DNA of 64,000 nucleotides from NCBI GenBank assembly GCA_004321745.1, contig SGYO01000003.1:1-64000 (forward strand), written 5' to 3'. This DNA is from a bacterium (GTDB lineage: Bacteria > Fidelibacterota > Marinisomatia > Marinisomatales > UBA1611). The translations under genes were made by a program, and so were the position numbers. Positions 1 to 10,700 of this stretch are shown here, piece by piece (positions within the stretch are counted from its first letter, which is position 1; each line of letters starts with the position of its first letter). The notes beneath the pieces are model-generated. The model searched no databases. It worked only from the letters and a program-made list of their open reading frames with translations, and had not been told where the DNA came from.

Positions 1-547
1 AATCTACTCTTGGACGAGGAACAAAAACAGTCGGGGGTATAGAAAAACAATACTCTACATTTAAATATGCCCCCACTACAACTGTCAGTCTCCCATATTC
101 TTTTGTGCATATCTGTGCAACTAGCCTTTGGGCGACCTCTTTTTGTACCATAATAAATGCATCATCCCAATAATCTAATTGCTCGATTAACCAAAAAATT
201 ATCTTTGAAGTGATGTTGTATGGTATATTACCAATTATTCTAACAGGGTTTTTAATATCAAAGTCATAAATGTTTGTTTTCAGTATGTCCTGATGAACAA
301 TTTTTAAAGATTTTAAACTTTTCTGATCATATAATTTATCTATTAATAATGGATCGACTTCCACAGTTAGCATATCACGAACGTTAGGATATATTACTTT
401 TGTTAATGCCCCGTCACCGGGTCCAATCTCGATAACATTATCATTTTTTTTAGGTTTTATAACACTGTAAATCTTTTTAATTATATTAGGGTCAACTAAA
501 AAATTTTGCCCCCACTTTTTTCTGAAGGAATGTGTTTCTCGATTCAC
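1..547 (-). CDS. rsmA: 16S rRNA (adenine(1518)-N6/adenine(1519)-N6)-dimethyltransferase RsmA/KsgA, 3' part cut by window edge
   Basis: Dimethylates two adjacent adenosines near the 3' end of 16S rRNA, using S-adenosylmethionine, late in small-subunit assembly. The translated minus strand shows the N-terminal GQNFLVDPN segment, the SAM-binding IEIGPGDGALT motif, the acidic VEVD that holds the ribose, and the catalytic NIPYNI motif, followed by the family's FxPRPxVD-like stretch (VFVPRPRVD) at the window edge. About 182 codons are visible and the C-terminal domain lies outside. No ATG fits the N-terminus. A GTG at 547 puts the start just before the conserved RKKWGQNFL region, 18 nt after the tatD stop, so it is my chosen start. 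It is last in the tatD-metG-holB run. Confidence 0.93.
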   Translation of the reverse strand, partial: MNRETHSFRKKWGQNFLVDPNIIKKIYSVIKPKKNDNVIEIGPGDGALTKVIYPNVRDMLTVEVDPLLIDKLYDQKSLKSLKIVHQDILKTNIYDFDIKNPVRIIGNIPYNITSKIIFWLIEQLDYWDDAFIMVQKEVAQRLVAQICTKEYGRLTVVVGAYLNVEYCFSIPPTVFVPRPRVD

Positions 548-565
548 TTTTTCAAAGAATTTTGA

Positions 566-1321
566 CTAAAGATTAAACAAATTAGTAGCATTATTGGTTG
601 TAATTAAAGCTATTTGATTTATGGTTGATCCATGCAATTTAGCTAAAAGTTCTGCAACAAAACGGGTTCTTCCTGGCTCATTGATCTTACCTCTATGCGG
701 TACTGGACTTAAAAATGGAGAGTCGGTTTCAACCAATATTTTATTTAAGGGTAGCTTTTTAGCTACGTCTGGTAGATGGCTGTTTTTGAATGTTAAATTC
801 CCAGAAAATGAAATATAGAACCCCATATCAATTAATTTTTTAGCTACTTTATAAGAACTAGAAAAACAATGAGCCACACCGATAACATCAGGAAATTTTG
901 ATAGTGTATCAAGTATGTCCTTGTCAGAATCGCGATTGTGAAACACTATTGGGACATTAATCTCCTGAGCTAGCTCTAATTGTTCCCTAAAAATATTTTT
1001 TTGAATTTTTTTATCCGAAATATTTTTAAAATAATCCAATCCAATCTCGCCTAATGCGATCACCTTGGGTTTTTTTAATAAAATTTTTATTTGATCCAGG
1101 TAATCTTTTGGTACCTCTTCCGAATCATGGGGATGAACTCCAGCTGTTGAAAATATATTTTCATATTTTAAAGAAAGTTCATAACTATGCTGCGAATCTT
1201 CAACATTTGTGCCAACACAAATGAATTTTGTAACGCCTAATGCCGCTGCTCTAGACAAGACTCCATCAAGGTCTTTTTTAAGCTCATCAAAGAATAAATG
1301 ACAATGAGTATCTACTAACAT
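566..1321 (-). CDS. tatD: TatD-family metal-dependent deoxyribonuclease
   Basis: TIM-barrel amidohydrolase-type metal-dependent nuclease. Family members show 3'-5' DNA exonuclease or D-aminoacyl-tRNA deacylase-like activities. The N-terminal metal motif DTHCHL (His6, His8), GEIGLDY (metal-bridging Glu), FHNRD and AHCF (His ligands), and VETDSPFLSP (Asp ligand) are all present in order. The length of 251 residues is normal for the family. It begins one base after the metG stop and is followed by rsmA. The tatD-metG-rsmA association is widely conserved, which fits co-transcription. The physiological substrate cannot be told from sequence. Confidence 0.93.
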   Translation of the reverse strand: MLVDTHCHLFFDELKKDLDGVLSRAAALGVTKFICVGTNVEDSQHSYELSLKYENIFSTAGVHPHDSEEVPKDYLDQIKILLKKPKVIALGEIGLDYFKNISDKKIQKNIFREQLELAQEINVPIVFHNRDSDKDILDTLSKFPDVIGVAHCFSSSYKVAKKLIDMGFYISFSGNLTFKNSHLPDVAKKLPLNKILVETDSPFLSPVPHRGKINEPGRTRFVAELLAKLHGSTINQIALITTNNATNLFNL

Positions 1322-1322
1322 G

Positions 1323-2828
1323 TTAATTATTTTCAGTGTTTATTCTTGGGAATAAAACAGTTAACGGACCTAACTGTGTACCTGGTTTTAAACCACCCCA
1401 ATCTCGACCTGTAGAAGTTGTATTTAATACTAAAAAAAGATTTTTTGTTCTTTCAGGCATAATTGATGAAAGCAAAACAGCAGCTATTCTTAAAGCCTCG
1501 GCTCCAGTGTATAATATTGTTCCCGCAAAGATTTTATCATCTTTAACTACCTTCCAAGGAACGCTTTGTTCAAAGTATTTATTTATACTCCTTACAAATT
1601 GAAGTGCCGCTTCAATGGCTTCATTTATTGCCATATTTGACATATGACTATCAAAATTTTTCACAACTTCTCGGGATGAATGTTGAATTTCTATTTCAAG
1701 AGAAGAAAAATCGGAAACATTTGGGATAATGCCTTCATAATTTTTATTTATCAATGTTGATACTCTACTTAAAAGATTTCCAAAATCATTTGCTAAATCG
1801 CTATTATATCTAGTTATAAAAGATTCTTTAGAAAAACTTGCATCATGGCCTAAAACCATTTCCCTCATTAAATAATACCTAACAGGATCAACTCCATAAT
1901 CTTCTATTAAGTCCAAAGGGTTAATAACGTTACCTGAAGATTTGCTCATTTTCTCATCTTTCATCAACCACCATCCATGAGCAAAAATTGTTTCAGGCAA
2001 TTTAATACCTGCTGCCATAAGCATCGTAGGCCAATAAACAGCATGAGTAGTCAAGATGTCTTTGCCAATCAAATGCATACTGGCAGGCCAAAACTTTTGA
2101 AATTCTTGAGGATCTTCACCATACCCTGGAGCAGTTATATAATTTATCAAAGCATCGAACCAAACATAAGTCACATAATTGCTATCGAAAGGCAACTCAA
2201 TCCCCCAATCAAGCCTTGATTTAGGCCTTGAGATACATAGATCGTTAAGGGGCTGTTTTAAAAACCCTAATATTTCATTCTTTCGATGTTCTGGCTGAAT
2301 GAATTTTGGGTTCTTATTTATATGGTCAATTAATTGATCCTGATATTTACTCATTTTGAAAAAATAATTTTTTTCTTTTAATTTTTTTATATCTCGAAAT
2401 TGACCGCTCTCTGACTCTTTTTCTGTAATAAATCTTTCCTCAGAAATTGAATAAAGACCTTCATACTCATCTGCATATATATCACCAGCATCATTAACTA
2501 TATTTAATATTTTTTTCACAACTTTCTGATGCCTTTGCTCTGTAGTTCGAATGAAGTCATCATTAGATATATGCAATTCTTGCCAAAGAGAAGTAAAACG
2601 TTTTGCCATTTCATCACAATGATGCAAGGGGTTCACTTCTCTTTTTTTAGCAGCCTCTTGAACTTTCTGTCCGTGTTCATCAACCCCAGTTAAAAAAAAG
2701 CTATCATTCCCAATTTGCTTTTGGTGCCTACTTATAACATCAGCAAGTATTGTTGTATATGCATGCCCAATATGAGGAATATCGTTAACATAATAAATTG
2801 GAGTAGTGATATAAAATATTTTATTCAT
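1323..2828 (-). CDS. metG: Methionine--tRNA ligase
   Basis: Class I aminoacyl-tRNA synthetase that charges tRNA-Met. The HIGH signature (PHIGHAYTT) lies near residue 20 and the KMSKS loop (EKMSKSSGNV) near residue 295. The connective peptide reads YSISEERFITE where zinc-knuckle enzymes carry Cys pairs, so this is the zinc-free subtype. At 501 residues it ends after the anticodon-binding helical domain and has no C-terminal EMAP/Trbp111 dimerisation domain. It overlaps the upstream holB gene by 8 nt and abuts tatD, so a single transcript is likely. Confidence 0.96.
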   Translation of the reverse strand: MNKIFYITTPIYYVNDIPHIGHAYTTILADVISRHQKQIGNDSFFLTGVDEHGQKVQEAAKKREVNPLHHCDEMAKRFTSLWQELHISNDDFIRTTEQRHQKVVKKILNIVNDAGDIYADEYEGLYSISEERFITEKESESGQFRDIKKLKEKNYFFKMSKYQDQLIDHINKNPKFIQPEHRKNEILGFLKQPLNDLCISRPKSRLDWGIELPFDSNYVTYVWFDALINYITAPGYGEDPQEFQKFWPASMHLIGKDILTTHAVYWPTMLMAAGIKLPETIFAHGWWLMKDEKMSKSSGNVINPLDLIEDYGVDPVRYYLMREMVLGHDASFSKESFITRYNSDLANDFGNLLSRVSTLINKNYEGIIPNVSDFSSLEIEIQHSSREVVKNFDSHMSNMAINEAIEAALQFVRSINKYFEQSVPWKVVKDDKIFAGTILYTGAEALRIAAVLLSSIMPERTKNLFLVLNTTSTGRDWGGLKPGTQLGPLTVLFPRINTENN

Positions 2829-3930
2829 AAATGAGTTCTTGAATGTCTAATAGCATGTTTAATAAGATTAATGGCATATATAAATTTTGACGAGCTAATG
2901 ATTTAACTTCTTCAATACATAAAATAATTTTGTAAATATTAGCATTGGGAAATTTTTCATTGAATGAGGTCATTCGACTATGCAACCCTGTTCTTTCAAA
3001 CCCACTAACTAAATTTTGTCTTAACTTATTCGCGCCTTGCAACCAAATTATAATTAGATTCAATTGGCGATCAAAATCTAGCTGATTTGAATTAAAAACG
3101 CGACTATAATGAGAGGTGAAATTACGCCATTTTTGAGGATCTTTGCCGATAACTGTAGTAGTTAATTTTTCAATTGTGTTCATTATATCTTCAATTGACT
3201 GAGATGATAACATTCGAGCATTATGAATGTTGCTTCTACTTATTTTAACTAAAATATCTGCGTCCACCTCACTTAGTTGTTTTTCAATTAGCCAATCATA
3301 TATATAAGCGTCATTTAAACAAGGAATATCAATGTTTTGACACCTTGAAATAATAGTTTCAAAAAGCATTTTTTTATGATCGGTAACCAAAATAAATGTC
3401 GTTTCTCCAGGGGGTTCTTCAAGTAATTTAAGCAAAGCATTTCCTGATTCACCTTGACCAGAACATAATCGTTCAGCATCAAAGATTAAAACAAATTTTC
3501 TACCACTTTCTTTTTCAGACTTAAAATATAATTTTTTTTTTAAATCTCTTATTGATTGAATGAGTATTCTATTCGCTTTAGGAAGCGCCATTTTATAAAA
3601 TAAATCTTTAGACTTATTATTTAAAGCTTCAAAATACTCTTTTGGAATGATATCTGTATTGCTTGAGCTTTTTGGAGTAGGTAGAGGAATTATGAGATTT
3701 AATTGTTCATGTTGTAATGTTTGAAATTTTAAACAAGAATCACACCCATCACAAAACTCACTAAAACCAGATTTACAATTAATTAATTGTGCAAATTTGA
3801 GAGCAAGACCTTCTTTACCTGACCCAGCAGGCCCAGAAAATAAATATGCACTGCCAATTTTTTTTGACCTCGATATACTGAATAATTTACCCCAAGTACT
3901 GGCTTGAGCACTTATTAAGTCACTTACCAT
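2821..3930 (-). CDS. holB: DNA polymerase III subunit delta' (clamp-loader ATPase-like)
   Basis: Clamp-loader subunit that helps place the sliding clamp on DNA. Visible are a P-loop region (GPAGSGKEG, near residue 35), a Cys-rich zinc module (C-x6-C-x2-C-x2-C pattern in the region 52-66), the NALLKLLEEPP segment and the sensor-1/SRC motif (ISRCQN). The P-loop and SRC pattern fit delta' or the DnaX-like family. The length of 369 residues and lack of DnaX-type C-terminal domains favour delta'. It starts 4 nt after the stop of the EnvC-like gene and overlaps metG, as in other genomes where holB sits with metG and tatD. Confidence 0.9.
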   Translation of the reverse strand: MVSDLISAQASTWGKLFSISRSKKIGSAYLFSGPAGSGKEGLALKFAQLINCKSGFSEFCDGCDSCLKFQTLQHEQLNLIIPLPTPKSSSNTDIIPKEYFEALNNKSKDLFYKMALPKANRILIQSIRDLKKKLYFKSEKESGRKFVLIFDAERLCSGQGESGNALLKLLEEPPGETTFILVTDHKKMLFETIISRCQNIDIPCLNDAYIYDWLIEKQLSEVDADILVKISRSNIHNARMLSSQSIEDIMNTIEKLTTTVIGKDPQKWRNFTSHYSRVFNSNQLDFDRQLNLIIIWLQGANKLRQNLVSGFERTGLHSRMTSFNEKFPNANIYKIILCIEEVKSLARQNLYMPLILLNMLLDIQELIYE

Positions 3931-3934
3931 CTAG

Positions 3935-5125
3935 CTATTTTTTAATTAACCATTTTTCAGGATCAAGTTTTTGCCCTTTACCCCACACCTCAAAATGTAA
4001 TTTTGATCCATTGACTGACCCTGAGTCGCCCATATAGGCTATCACATCTCCGGACCTAACTTCACTATCAACCTGCGTTTGAATATTAGTTACATGACTA
4101 TAAACTGTATAAAAACCACCACCATGATCTATTATAACTGTTGTACCATATCCTCTTATGTACGTAATAGTTGTCACAACCCCACTCATTGTAGATCTAA
4201 TTGGAGACCCGGGCTGACCCTTAATATCAATACCTGGGTTATCAGTAGTTGTCTTCAAACGAGAGTTCCACTGCTTGCCAAACTTTGAAATTACCCTTCC
4301 ATCAGTAGGCCAAGGTAATTGACCTTTTAATAAATTGAATTCTTTTGTTTTTAGGGCTTGTTGTTGTTGCCTTATTCTTTCTTCTCTTTCAGATCTGGCT
4401 TTATCTTCAAGCACTTTTTTAATAATAGATTCCAATTGCTTAACCCCAGCAGATTTTTCTTGCATGTAATTTGCCAAAGCAGATTTGTCCTGCCTGATCC
4501 TATTAAGCTCTTTTTCTCTTTTAATTCTCATTTTACGTAATGAGGCCATCTGCTTTTGTTTATCTCTTTTTAAAGAAATACTTTGTCTCAAAAGTGATTC
4601 AAGCTTGAGCTTATCTTTATTTATTGCTAATAATATATTTTCGATATCTTTTGTCATTTTTTGCTCGATAGAAGAAATGATTTTCAGATATTGAGTTCTA
4701 TAAACAGCCTGGCGCCAAGAAGTCGAAGACAATACTTTTTCTAAGTCAGAAACTCGCCCTTTTTGGTATGTGTTAATTATTCTTTGTTCATAGCGTGTTC
4801 GAAGTAATTCTAGTTCATCTTCTTTTGTTTTAATTCTATCTTTTAAAACATTGACCTTATTTCTATTTGAAGTTTCTTCTTTTTTCAAAGATTGAATAAG
4901 TTTATTTACTAGGGCAATTTCTTCATCTAAGTTTGTAATTCTTTTTGATGTAGTCGTTTCATTAATATTTGCCTTTCTTAATTTTGAGCTTAATTCTTCA
5001 ATTTCTTTTTTCATTTTATTGATGGCATCATTTTGATAGCGCAATTCTTCATTATAATCTCTCTGAGAAGATTGTGCATTGAGAACACAAAAAGAAACTA
5101 ATATAACATAATTAAATATTTTCAT
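3935..5125 (-). CDS. EnvC-like murein hydrolase activator: coiled coil plus degenerate LytM (M23) domain
   Basis: Exported protein with a signal peptide (residues 1 to about 18, ending LNAQ), a long Lys/Glu/Arg-rich coiled coil (about 20-260) and a C-terminal LytM domain (about 285-393). In active M23 peptidases the first zinc ligand lies in HxGxD and two more residues in HLH. Here the first site reads NPGIDI (His replaced by Asn) and the last reads KLHFEV (first His replaced by Lys), while Asp and the final His remain. E. coli EnvC and NlpD are similarly degenerate and activate amidases rather than cut peptidoglycan. I infer a division-linked amidase activator. It shares an operon with holB. 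Confidence 0.85.
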   Translation of the reverse strand: MKIFNYVILVSFCVLNAQSSQRDYNEELRYQNDAINKMKKEIEELSSKLRKANINETTTSKRITNLDEEIALVNKLIQSLKKEETSNRNKVNVLKDRIKTKEDELELLRTRYEQRIINTYQKGRVSDLEKVLSSTSWRQAVYRTQYLKIISSIEQKMTKDIENILLAINKDKLKLESLLRQSISLKRDKQKQMASLRKMRIKREKELNRIRQDKSALANYMQEKSAGVKQLESIIKKVLEDKARSEREERIRQQQQALKTKEFNLLKGQLPWPTDGRVISKFGKQWNSRLKTTTDNPGIDIKGQPGSPIRSTMSGVVTTITYIRGYGTTVIIDHGGGFYTVYSHVTNIQTQVDSEVRSGDVIAYMGDSGSVNGSKLHFEVWGKGQKLDPEKWLIKK

Positions 5126-5185
5126 CTCACTTAAACTACCTAGATTAGTTCACAGTATACAATGAGCAATATTTTCCAATTTAAA

Positions 5186-7042
5186 CTAAATCTCTTCGAT
5201 CTTAAATAAGATAAAATCTTTAAAAGAAAGTTCTAGCTTTTTATCTTCTAAAAAATATACCCAGAGTTGTTCTTTTTGATTAGTTGCTTTAGAAGTAATT
5301 ATTTCATGAGGCTCGCCAAGCAATTCTTCTATTAAAGGCAAGGTCATCCCAATGGTCAAACGTGGAGATCGAGCTATTGCTTGTAAATATCTTGCTTTTG
5401 ACATTTCATAATCAATTATCATGTTAGTCTTATAATTGTTGTAACTATTAAGCTTCCCTTGTAAGTCTCTTAATAATTTCTCATTGTTCGAGCCAATGGA
5501 AGATGATAATATTTTTGCCTCCTCCAAAGATTGCACAGCTAAATTAATTTCATCAAAGGCATCAACCTTGTTTGCCAATTCAACTAATTGTATACCTGCC
5601 TGATATTGTAATGCTTTTACATTAGATTCTAAGTTTGTGTTTAATTTCAATGCTTCTGAATATTTTTCTATAGCCTTCCCAAATATTAATATGGATTGTA
5701 ATTTTTTACCCTCTTCAAGAATTACATACGATTTAAACTTATTTATTAATTTATCTTCGACACTGTAAAATGATGATACCTTCTTTACTAAATCCAATGC
5801 ATCCTTGTGAAAACCCCTGTCTAATAATAGCTCAGCAGAATTAAGCCACTTCCTAGCAATTTCATTAATTCGAAAGTTCAATGATTCTAAAATTAATGTA
5901 TCATTTGTCATTACTCTGGATCTGGCTTTAATATATTTATCGAGCGCCTTTTCAGAATCACCAATATCATCAAAATACAAACCTTCCTCCATAATCTGAT
6001 ATGGTATTTTTCTATTACACTCTTCAATGAATTCTAATGCCCTATATTTATTTGAGTGCGTCGGATAATCGTTAATGAAATCCGTGAACTTACTTTTTGC
6101 AGTTAAATAATCACTTTCATAATATATATCTTTAGCTTCATCTCCGACCGTTTTCTTCCCACCATAAAAAGTCGAAAGGGAAAGATATATTCCATAATTA
6201 GCAAGATCGAACCTATTTACTGGAGTTAAATCATTAGGATCGTCAATACTATTTATTTTGGTATAAGAATGCCTCAGATCCACCCCAATTGAAAAACGAT
6301 TTGCTTTGCCAGGGTCAATTATATAACGAAACCCGAGCCCAACATTCATTGAAGTACCACTACCCTTAGGAGAATCATTTATAGACTCTAAATCATCATC
6401 ATAATAAAACTTTGAAAATGCCAGGCCATAGCCGTATCTAAAATTCAAATACCAACTATTAAGCGGTTGCCACTGAAAAGAGTTTGTGATTAGATATTCA
6501 CGCACCTCTGGCTTAAATTTAATTTTATTTGTTTCTAAAACTGTACCAGTTTTCCAATTTGGAGGAACTTCTTTTGGCGAAATAATTGAACTAGATCTAT
6601 AGTTTAATCCAGTTAATACATTCATCCAGCTTGTTTTCATGATAAGGTTTGGGATATTTATCATTCCTATATCAATATCTAATGAGGTCCCAAATATGTT
6701 TTCAATATTTTGATCCAAAGGTTCTACTTCACTGTCGAACCAGATCCAATTATCTAAATCAGTAGCTGAAGGGGATGAAGTACTACCAGATAATTTTCCA
6801 TTAACACCAATACCATAGCGGATTTCTATCGGCATATAATTAATAGGAGTAGCAAATTCTCTGCTTCGGAATATTCTATCATAAATTGGTTCTTTTTGAG
6901 AATTATCATCGTTTGGAATTTTAATCAGTCCCCACAATATTTTTTTAGGCTCTTTACTGCCCAAAGTTTGAGATTCTAATTCCATTGCATTGAATAGAAC
7001 TAAAAATATCCAAATAAATATTTTTTGTTTAATCATCGACAC
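5186..7042 (-). CDS. Exported protein of unknown function: beta-rich N-terminal half, TPR-like C-terminal half
   Basis: No family name recognised. A signal peptide covers residues 1 to about 25 (MIKQKIFIWIFLVLF, then ESQ). Residues about 50-290 have alternating aromatic/polar strands typical of outer-membrane beta structure (for example SWYLNFRYGYGLAFSKFYY). From about 300 the protein turns helical with TPR-like repeats (SEKALDKYIKARS, FGKAIEKYSEALKLN). The last 60 residues contain LTIGMTLPLIEELLGEPHEI, which resembles SmpA/BamE-like 'GxPxxi' ends, a weak resemblance only. It is separated by 60 nt from the EnvC-like gene and divergent from the DUF4159 gene. An outer-membrane/periplasmic role is inferred from the architecture. 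Confidence 0.72.
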   Translation of the reverse strand: MSMIKQKIFIWIFLVLFNAMELESQTLGSKEPKKILWGLIKIPNDDNSQKEPIYDRIFRSREFATPINYMPIEIRYGIGVNGKLSGSTSSPSATDLDNWIWFDSEVEPLDQNIENIFGTSLDIDIGMINIPNLIMKTSWMNVLTGLNYRSSSIISPKEVPPNWKTGTVLETNKIKFKPEVREYLITNSFQWQPLNSWYLNFRYGYGLAFSKFYYDDDLESINDSPKGSGTSMNVGLGFRYIIDPGKANRFSIGVDLRHSYTKINSIDDPNDLTPVNRFDLANYGIYLSLSTFYGGKKTVGDEAKDIYYESDYLTAKSKFTDFINDYPTHSNKYRALEFIEECNRKIPYQIMEEGLYFDDIGDSEKALDKYIKARSRVMTNDTLILESLNFRINEIARKWLNSAELLLDRGFHKDALDLVKKVSSFYSVEDKLINKFKSYVILEEGKKLQSILIFGKAIEKYSEALKLNTNLESNVKALQYQAGIQLVELANKVDAFDEINLAVQSLEEAKILSSSIGSNNEKLLRDLQGKLNSYNNYKTNMIIDYEMSKARYLQAIARSPRLTIGMTLPLIEELLGEPHEIITSKATNQKEQLWVYFLEDKKLELSFKDFILFKIEEI

Positions 7043-7117
7043 AAATTTAAGTATTCATATATCATTTACAATGAGAGACTAGGTATATTATAAGGCTAAA
7101 TTTCAACCTATTTTATT

Positions 7118-7765
7118 ATGTATAAAAAATACTTTGCCACTGCTCTCATTCTCATCAACATTCTACTTTCACAAAACTTTAACATTGCTAGAATTCAATA
7201 TGGCGGTGGTGGTGACTGGTACTCTGACCCTAGTAGCTTGCCTAACTTATTACAATATCTTAAAGATCATACCTCAATGAAACAGGCAGGTAATGAAATT
7301 AGAATTAAACTAACAGATAATAACGCTCATCATTTTCCTTACTTATACATGACTGGACATGGTAATATTAATCTTTCTGATGATGAAGTGATTGCTTTGA
7401 GGACCATATTGCAAAATGGAGGCTTCTTACATGCAGATGATAATTACGGTATGGATGCATCTTTTAGAAGAGAAATGAAAAAAGTGTTCCCAAACAAAGA
7501 CTTAGTTGAATTACCGCATGACCACCCTGTTTTTTCATCGTACTATCAGTTTGACAATGGCCTTCCTAAAGTTCATGAGCACGACAACAAACCTCCTCAA
7601 GCATTTGGAATATTTGAAAAGGATATTTTAGTTGTCCTTTATACATATGAGACAGACTTGGGGGATGGATGGGAAGATGAGACGGTTCATAATAATCCAT
7701 GGGAATTAAGAGAAAAAGCTTTAAAAATGGGTGTTAACATTATTTATTTTGCACTTACACAGTAA
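7118..7765 (+). CDS. DUF4159 domain protein, exported
   Basis: Begins with a signal peptide (residues 1 to about 19, ending LLSQ), so it acts outside the cytoplasm. The body matches the DUF4159 pattern: FNIARIQYGGGGDWYSDP, then YLYMTGHGNINLSDDE, NGGFLHADDNYGMD and LPHDHPVFSSYY. DUF4159 belongs to the amidotransferase/flavodoxin-like fold group and has no defined enzymatic role. The length of 215 residues is typical. Its stop is one base before the ATG of the DUF4175 gene, a pairing also known from Bacteroidota and relatives, so the two products probably work together at the envelope. Confidence 0.85.
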   Translation: MYKKYFATALILINILLSQNFNIARIQYGGGGDWYSDPSSLPNLLQYLKDHTSMKQAGNEIRIKLTDNNAHHFPYLYMTGHGNINLSDDEVIALRTILQNGGFLHADDNYGMDASFRREMKKVFPNKDLVELPHDHPVFSSYYQFDNGLPKVHEHDNKPPQAFGIFEKDILVVLYTYETDLGDGWEDETVHNNPWELREKALKMGVNIIYFALTQ

Positions 7766-7766
7766 A

Positions 7767-10700
7767 ATGAAAATTTCTGATTATATTAAATCATTAAAAG
7801 TTGAGAAAGTTAAAACAGACTTATTACGAATATTATTTCTGTTCATCATTTCCTTTATCGTAATCATAGTATCCCTATTGCTCCTTGAAGCAATATTCTA
7901 TTTCCCTCCAATAGTAAAAAAATTGACCATTTTAAGTATATCTGGATTAGTCTTTCTTAAAATTATATTTGTAGTAGCTTTCTTACTTTTAGTAGACAAA
8001 GAGTATTTTGATAAATACTCTGGTTGGAGTCTTGCTCGAATTATAGGTAAAAGCATTTTCCCAGATAACAAAGATACAGCTTTGAACGCACTTCAAATTG
8101 AAAATGCAAAAAACAAAAATCAATCTAGTGAATTAGCTGATAACTTTACTCAAAGTATCGCAAAGAAAATAGAACGCCACAACCCAAAGGAACTTATAGA
8201 TAAAAAACCAATGATTAATATTAAGATGGCAACATCAATAATTATGCTTCTATCCATAATTTTCTTGTCAGTTTTTTCAAAACAAAGTAGTAATGCATTT
8301 TATAGGTGGAAACACTATGATCAAAAATTTCATGCGCCAAAACCTTTCAAATTATACAATTTAACAAAAAACCATCATATTCTAGGTGGAGAGAAATCAT
8401 CAATCACAATAATGTCAGAAGGCTCAAATCCAGATACTGTAAATTTAATTTTATCACCTACCCAAGAATCCACTAGTAAACGAGATTCATTGAAAATAGT
8501 GTTGAAATCTAGTAGAGATATGAATGGATTTTATCAATTTAAATTACCAGCATTATTTCAAGATTATGAATATAATGCTTTCGTTAATGCAAACCATTTT
8601 TATGAGGCATGGAAAATAGTTGTATCAACCCCTGATACAATCTTTGTTACTGATAGACCAAAACTAGAAGAGTTTGAAATGGTAATTATACCTCCATCAT
8701 ATTCAAGATTACCATCTGAAAAGCTCGATGGAAGCATAGCAGCTGTCCAGGGGCTCAAAGGCTCGAAAGTAAAAATCAACTTGATGAGTAATAGGAAACT
8801 GAAATCCAGCTTTATTAAACAAAATGATTCAATACAATACCTAAATACAATGGGCTATAAAGGTAGTGGAAGTTTTAAAATAAAAGCTGATGGAGAGTTT
8901 TCTATTCATTTAGTTGATCCAAGGGGCATAACAAATCGTGACCCAATACCATATAAAATAAATGTTATCCCTGACCACTACCCAATAATCAAGATTGCTG
9001 ATCCAGCTCCTGTTATTACACTAGGCAACAATCAAATTATTGGTTTTGATATTGACATTGAAGACGATTATGGCTTCGATAAACTGCAGCTGGCCTATGA
9101 GATTATTAGACCTAAATATTTAAATGTTGAACCTTATATATCCATGTTCATCATACCCGATATCATAAAAGACACATCATACCAGAATATCAAAACTCCA
9201 TGGAATCTGTCTGAGTTAATGCTTATGCCTGATGACGAAGTTCATTATCATCTTGAATTAACTGACAATGATATCATTTCAGGGCCAAAAAAAACTATAA
9301 GTAATAAGCTTATAGCAAAAGTACCATCATTGGCAGACTTATACGAAGAGATAGAAAACAAAGAAGAAAACATTGAAGAAAAATTAAGTGAAAGTATCAA
9401 TGAGCTGGTAAACTTAAAAAGCCAAATCGAAGATATGGAATTGAACGTTTTAAAAGCAGAGGATGAATTAAAATGGGAAGATCAACAAAAAATTAAAGAA
9501 TTGGTAGAAAATGCTAAAGAAGAACTAAATAAAATTAAAGATATTTCAAATGCTATGGAGACCTTATTAGAAGAAAGTGAAAAGCATAATTTATTTTTGC
9601 CAGACCTAGCTGAAAAATTCAAAGAGCTGTCAAACTTAATTAATGAAATACTGCCTGAAAATATAATGGATGATTTAAATGAACTTCAAAATTCATTAGA
9701 AGATATGAACTTAGAGTCTCTACAAAAATCATTAGAGCAAATGGCAAATAATTTAGAAGAAATTGAATCTGAACTAGACAGATATATCGATATTTTTAAG
9801 AGACTCAAAGCAGAACAAAAGTTAGATGAGTTAAAGAACAGGATGGAGAAATTAGTTCAGCAAAAAGATAAACTTGACGATGACATTAATAAAATTGAAA
9901 ACGAAGGCAAGATGAATGATGGGCAAAGAATTGCCCAGGAAGAGCAAAGACTACTTGAAGAATTAACTCAATTGAATAAAGAAATAGAACAAGCCTCTGA
10001 ACTGATAGAACCTTTTAGCCAAAATTCAGCAACAGAATTAAGTGAACTTGCGTCTAATGAAGAATTCAAAAATACAAAAAACGATATTAAAACTACGATT
10101 TCAAATCTTCAAAAGAGTAAAAACAATAAAGCAAAATCATCGAGTAAAGATGCTTTAAATGGTCTACATAATTTGCAAAATTCATTTTCAATGATTCAAA
10201 ATCAATTTCAAAATGAAACAGTTTCCGAAATGGCAGCAAAATTAGAAAAAATAATGAGAGACTATTTATTTATATCAAAAGAGCAAGAGAGATTAAAAGA
10301 AAGCACCTCATCCCTTTCAAGAAATTCTTCACAATTAAAGATAATGGCATATAACCAACAATTAGTACAAGACCAGCTACGGCAAACCACAAAATTAATG
10401 ATTGAACTTTCTAAGGAGACTTTCTCGGTTACGCCTGAAATTGGTAAGGCAGTTGGAACAGCAAATAATTCAATTGAACAATCTAAATCTGACTTAACAA
10501 ATAGAAATATTCAAAAAGCTGTAAAAAATCAGGACCTTGCAATAGAGGCCCTTAATGCGACAGCATTAAAATTGTATCAAAGTATTCAACAAATGCAATC
10601 ATCAGGTTCAGCGAGCGGGTTTGAACAGTTTTTAAAAATGATGCAACAAATGGCTGGACAACAACAAGGGCTTAATCAAAAAGGAATGAACCTAAATTTT

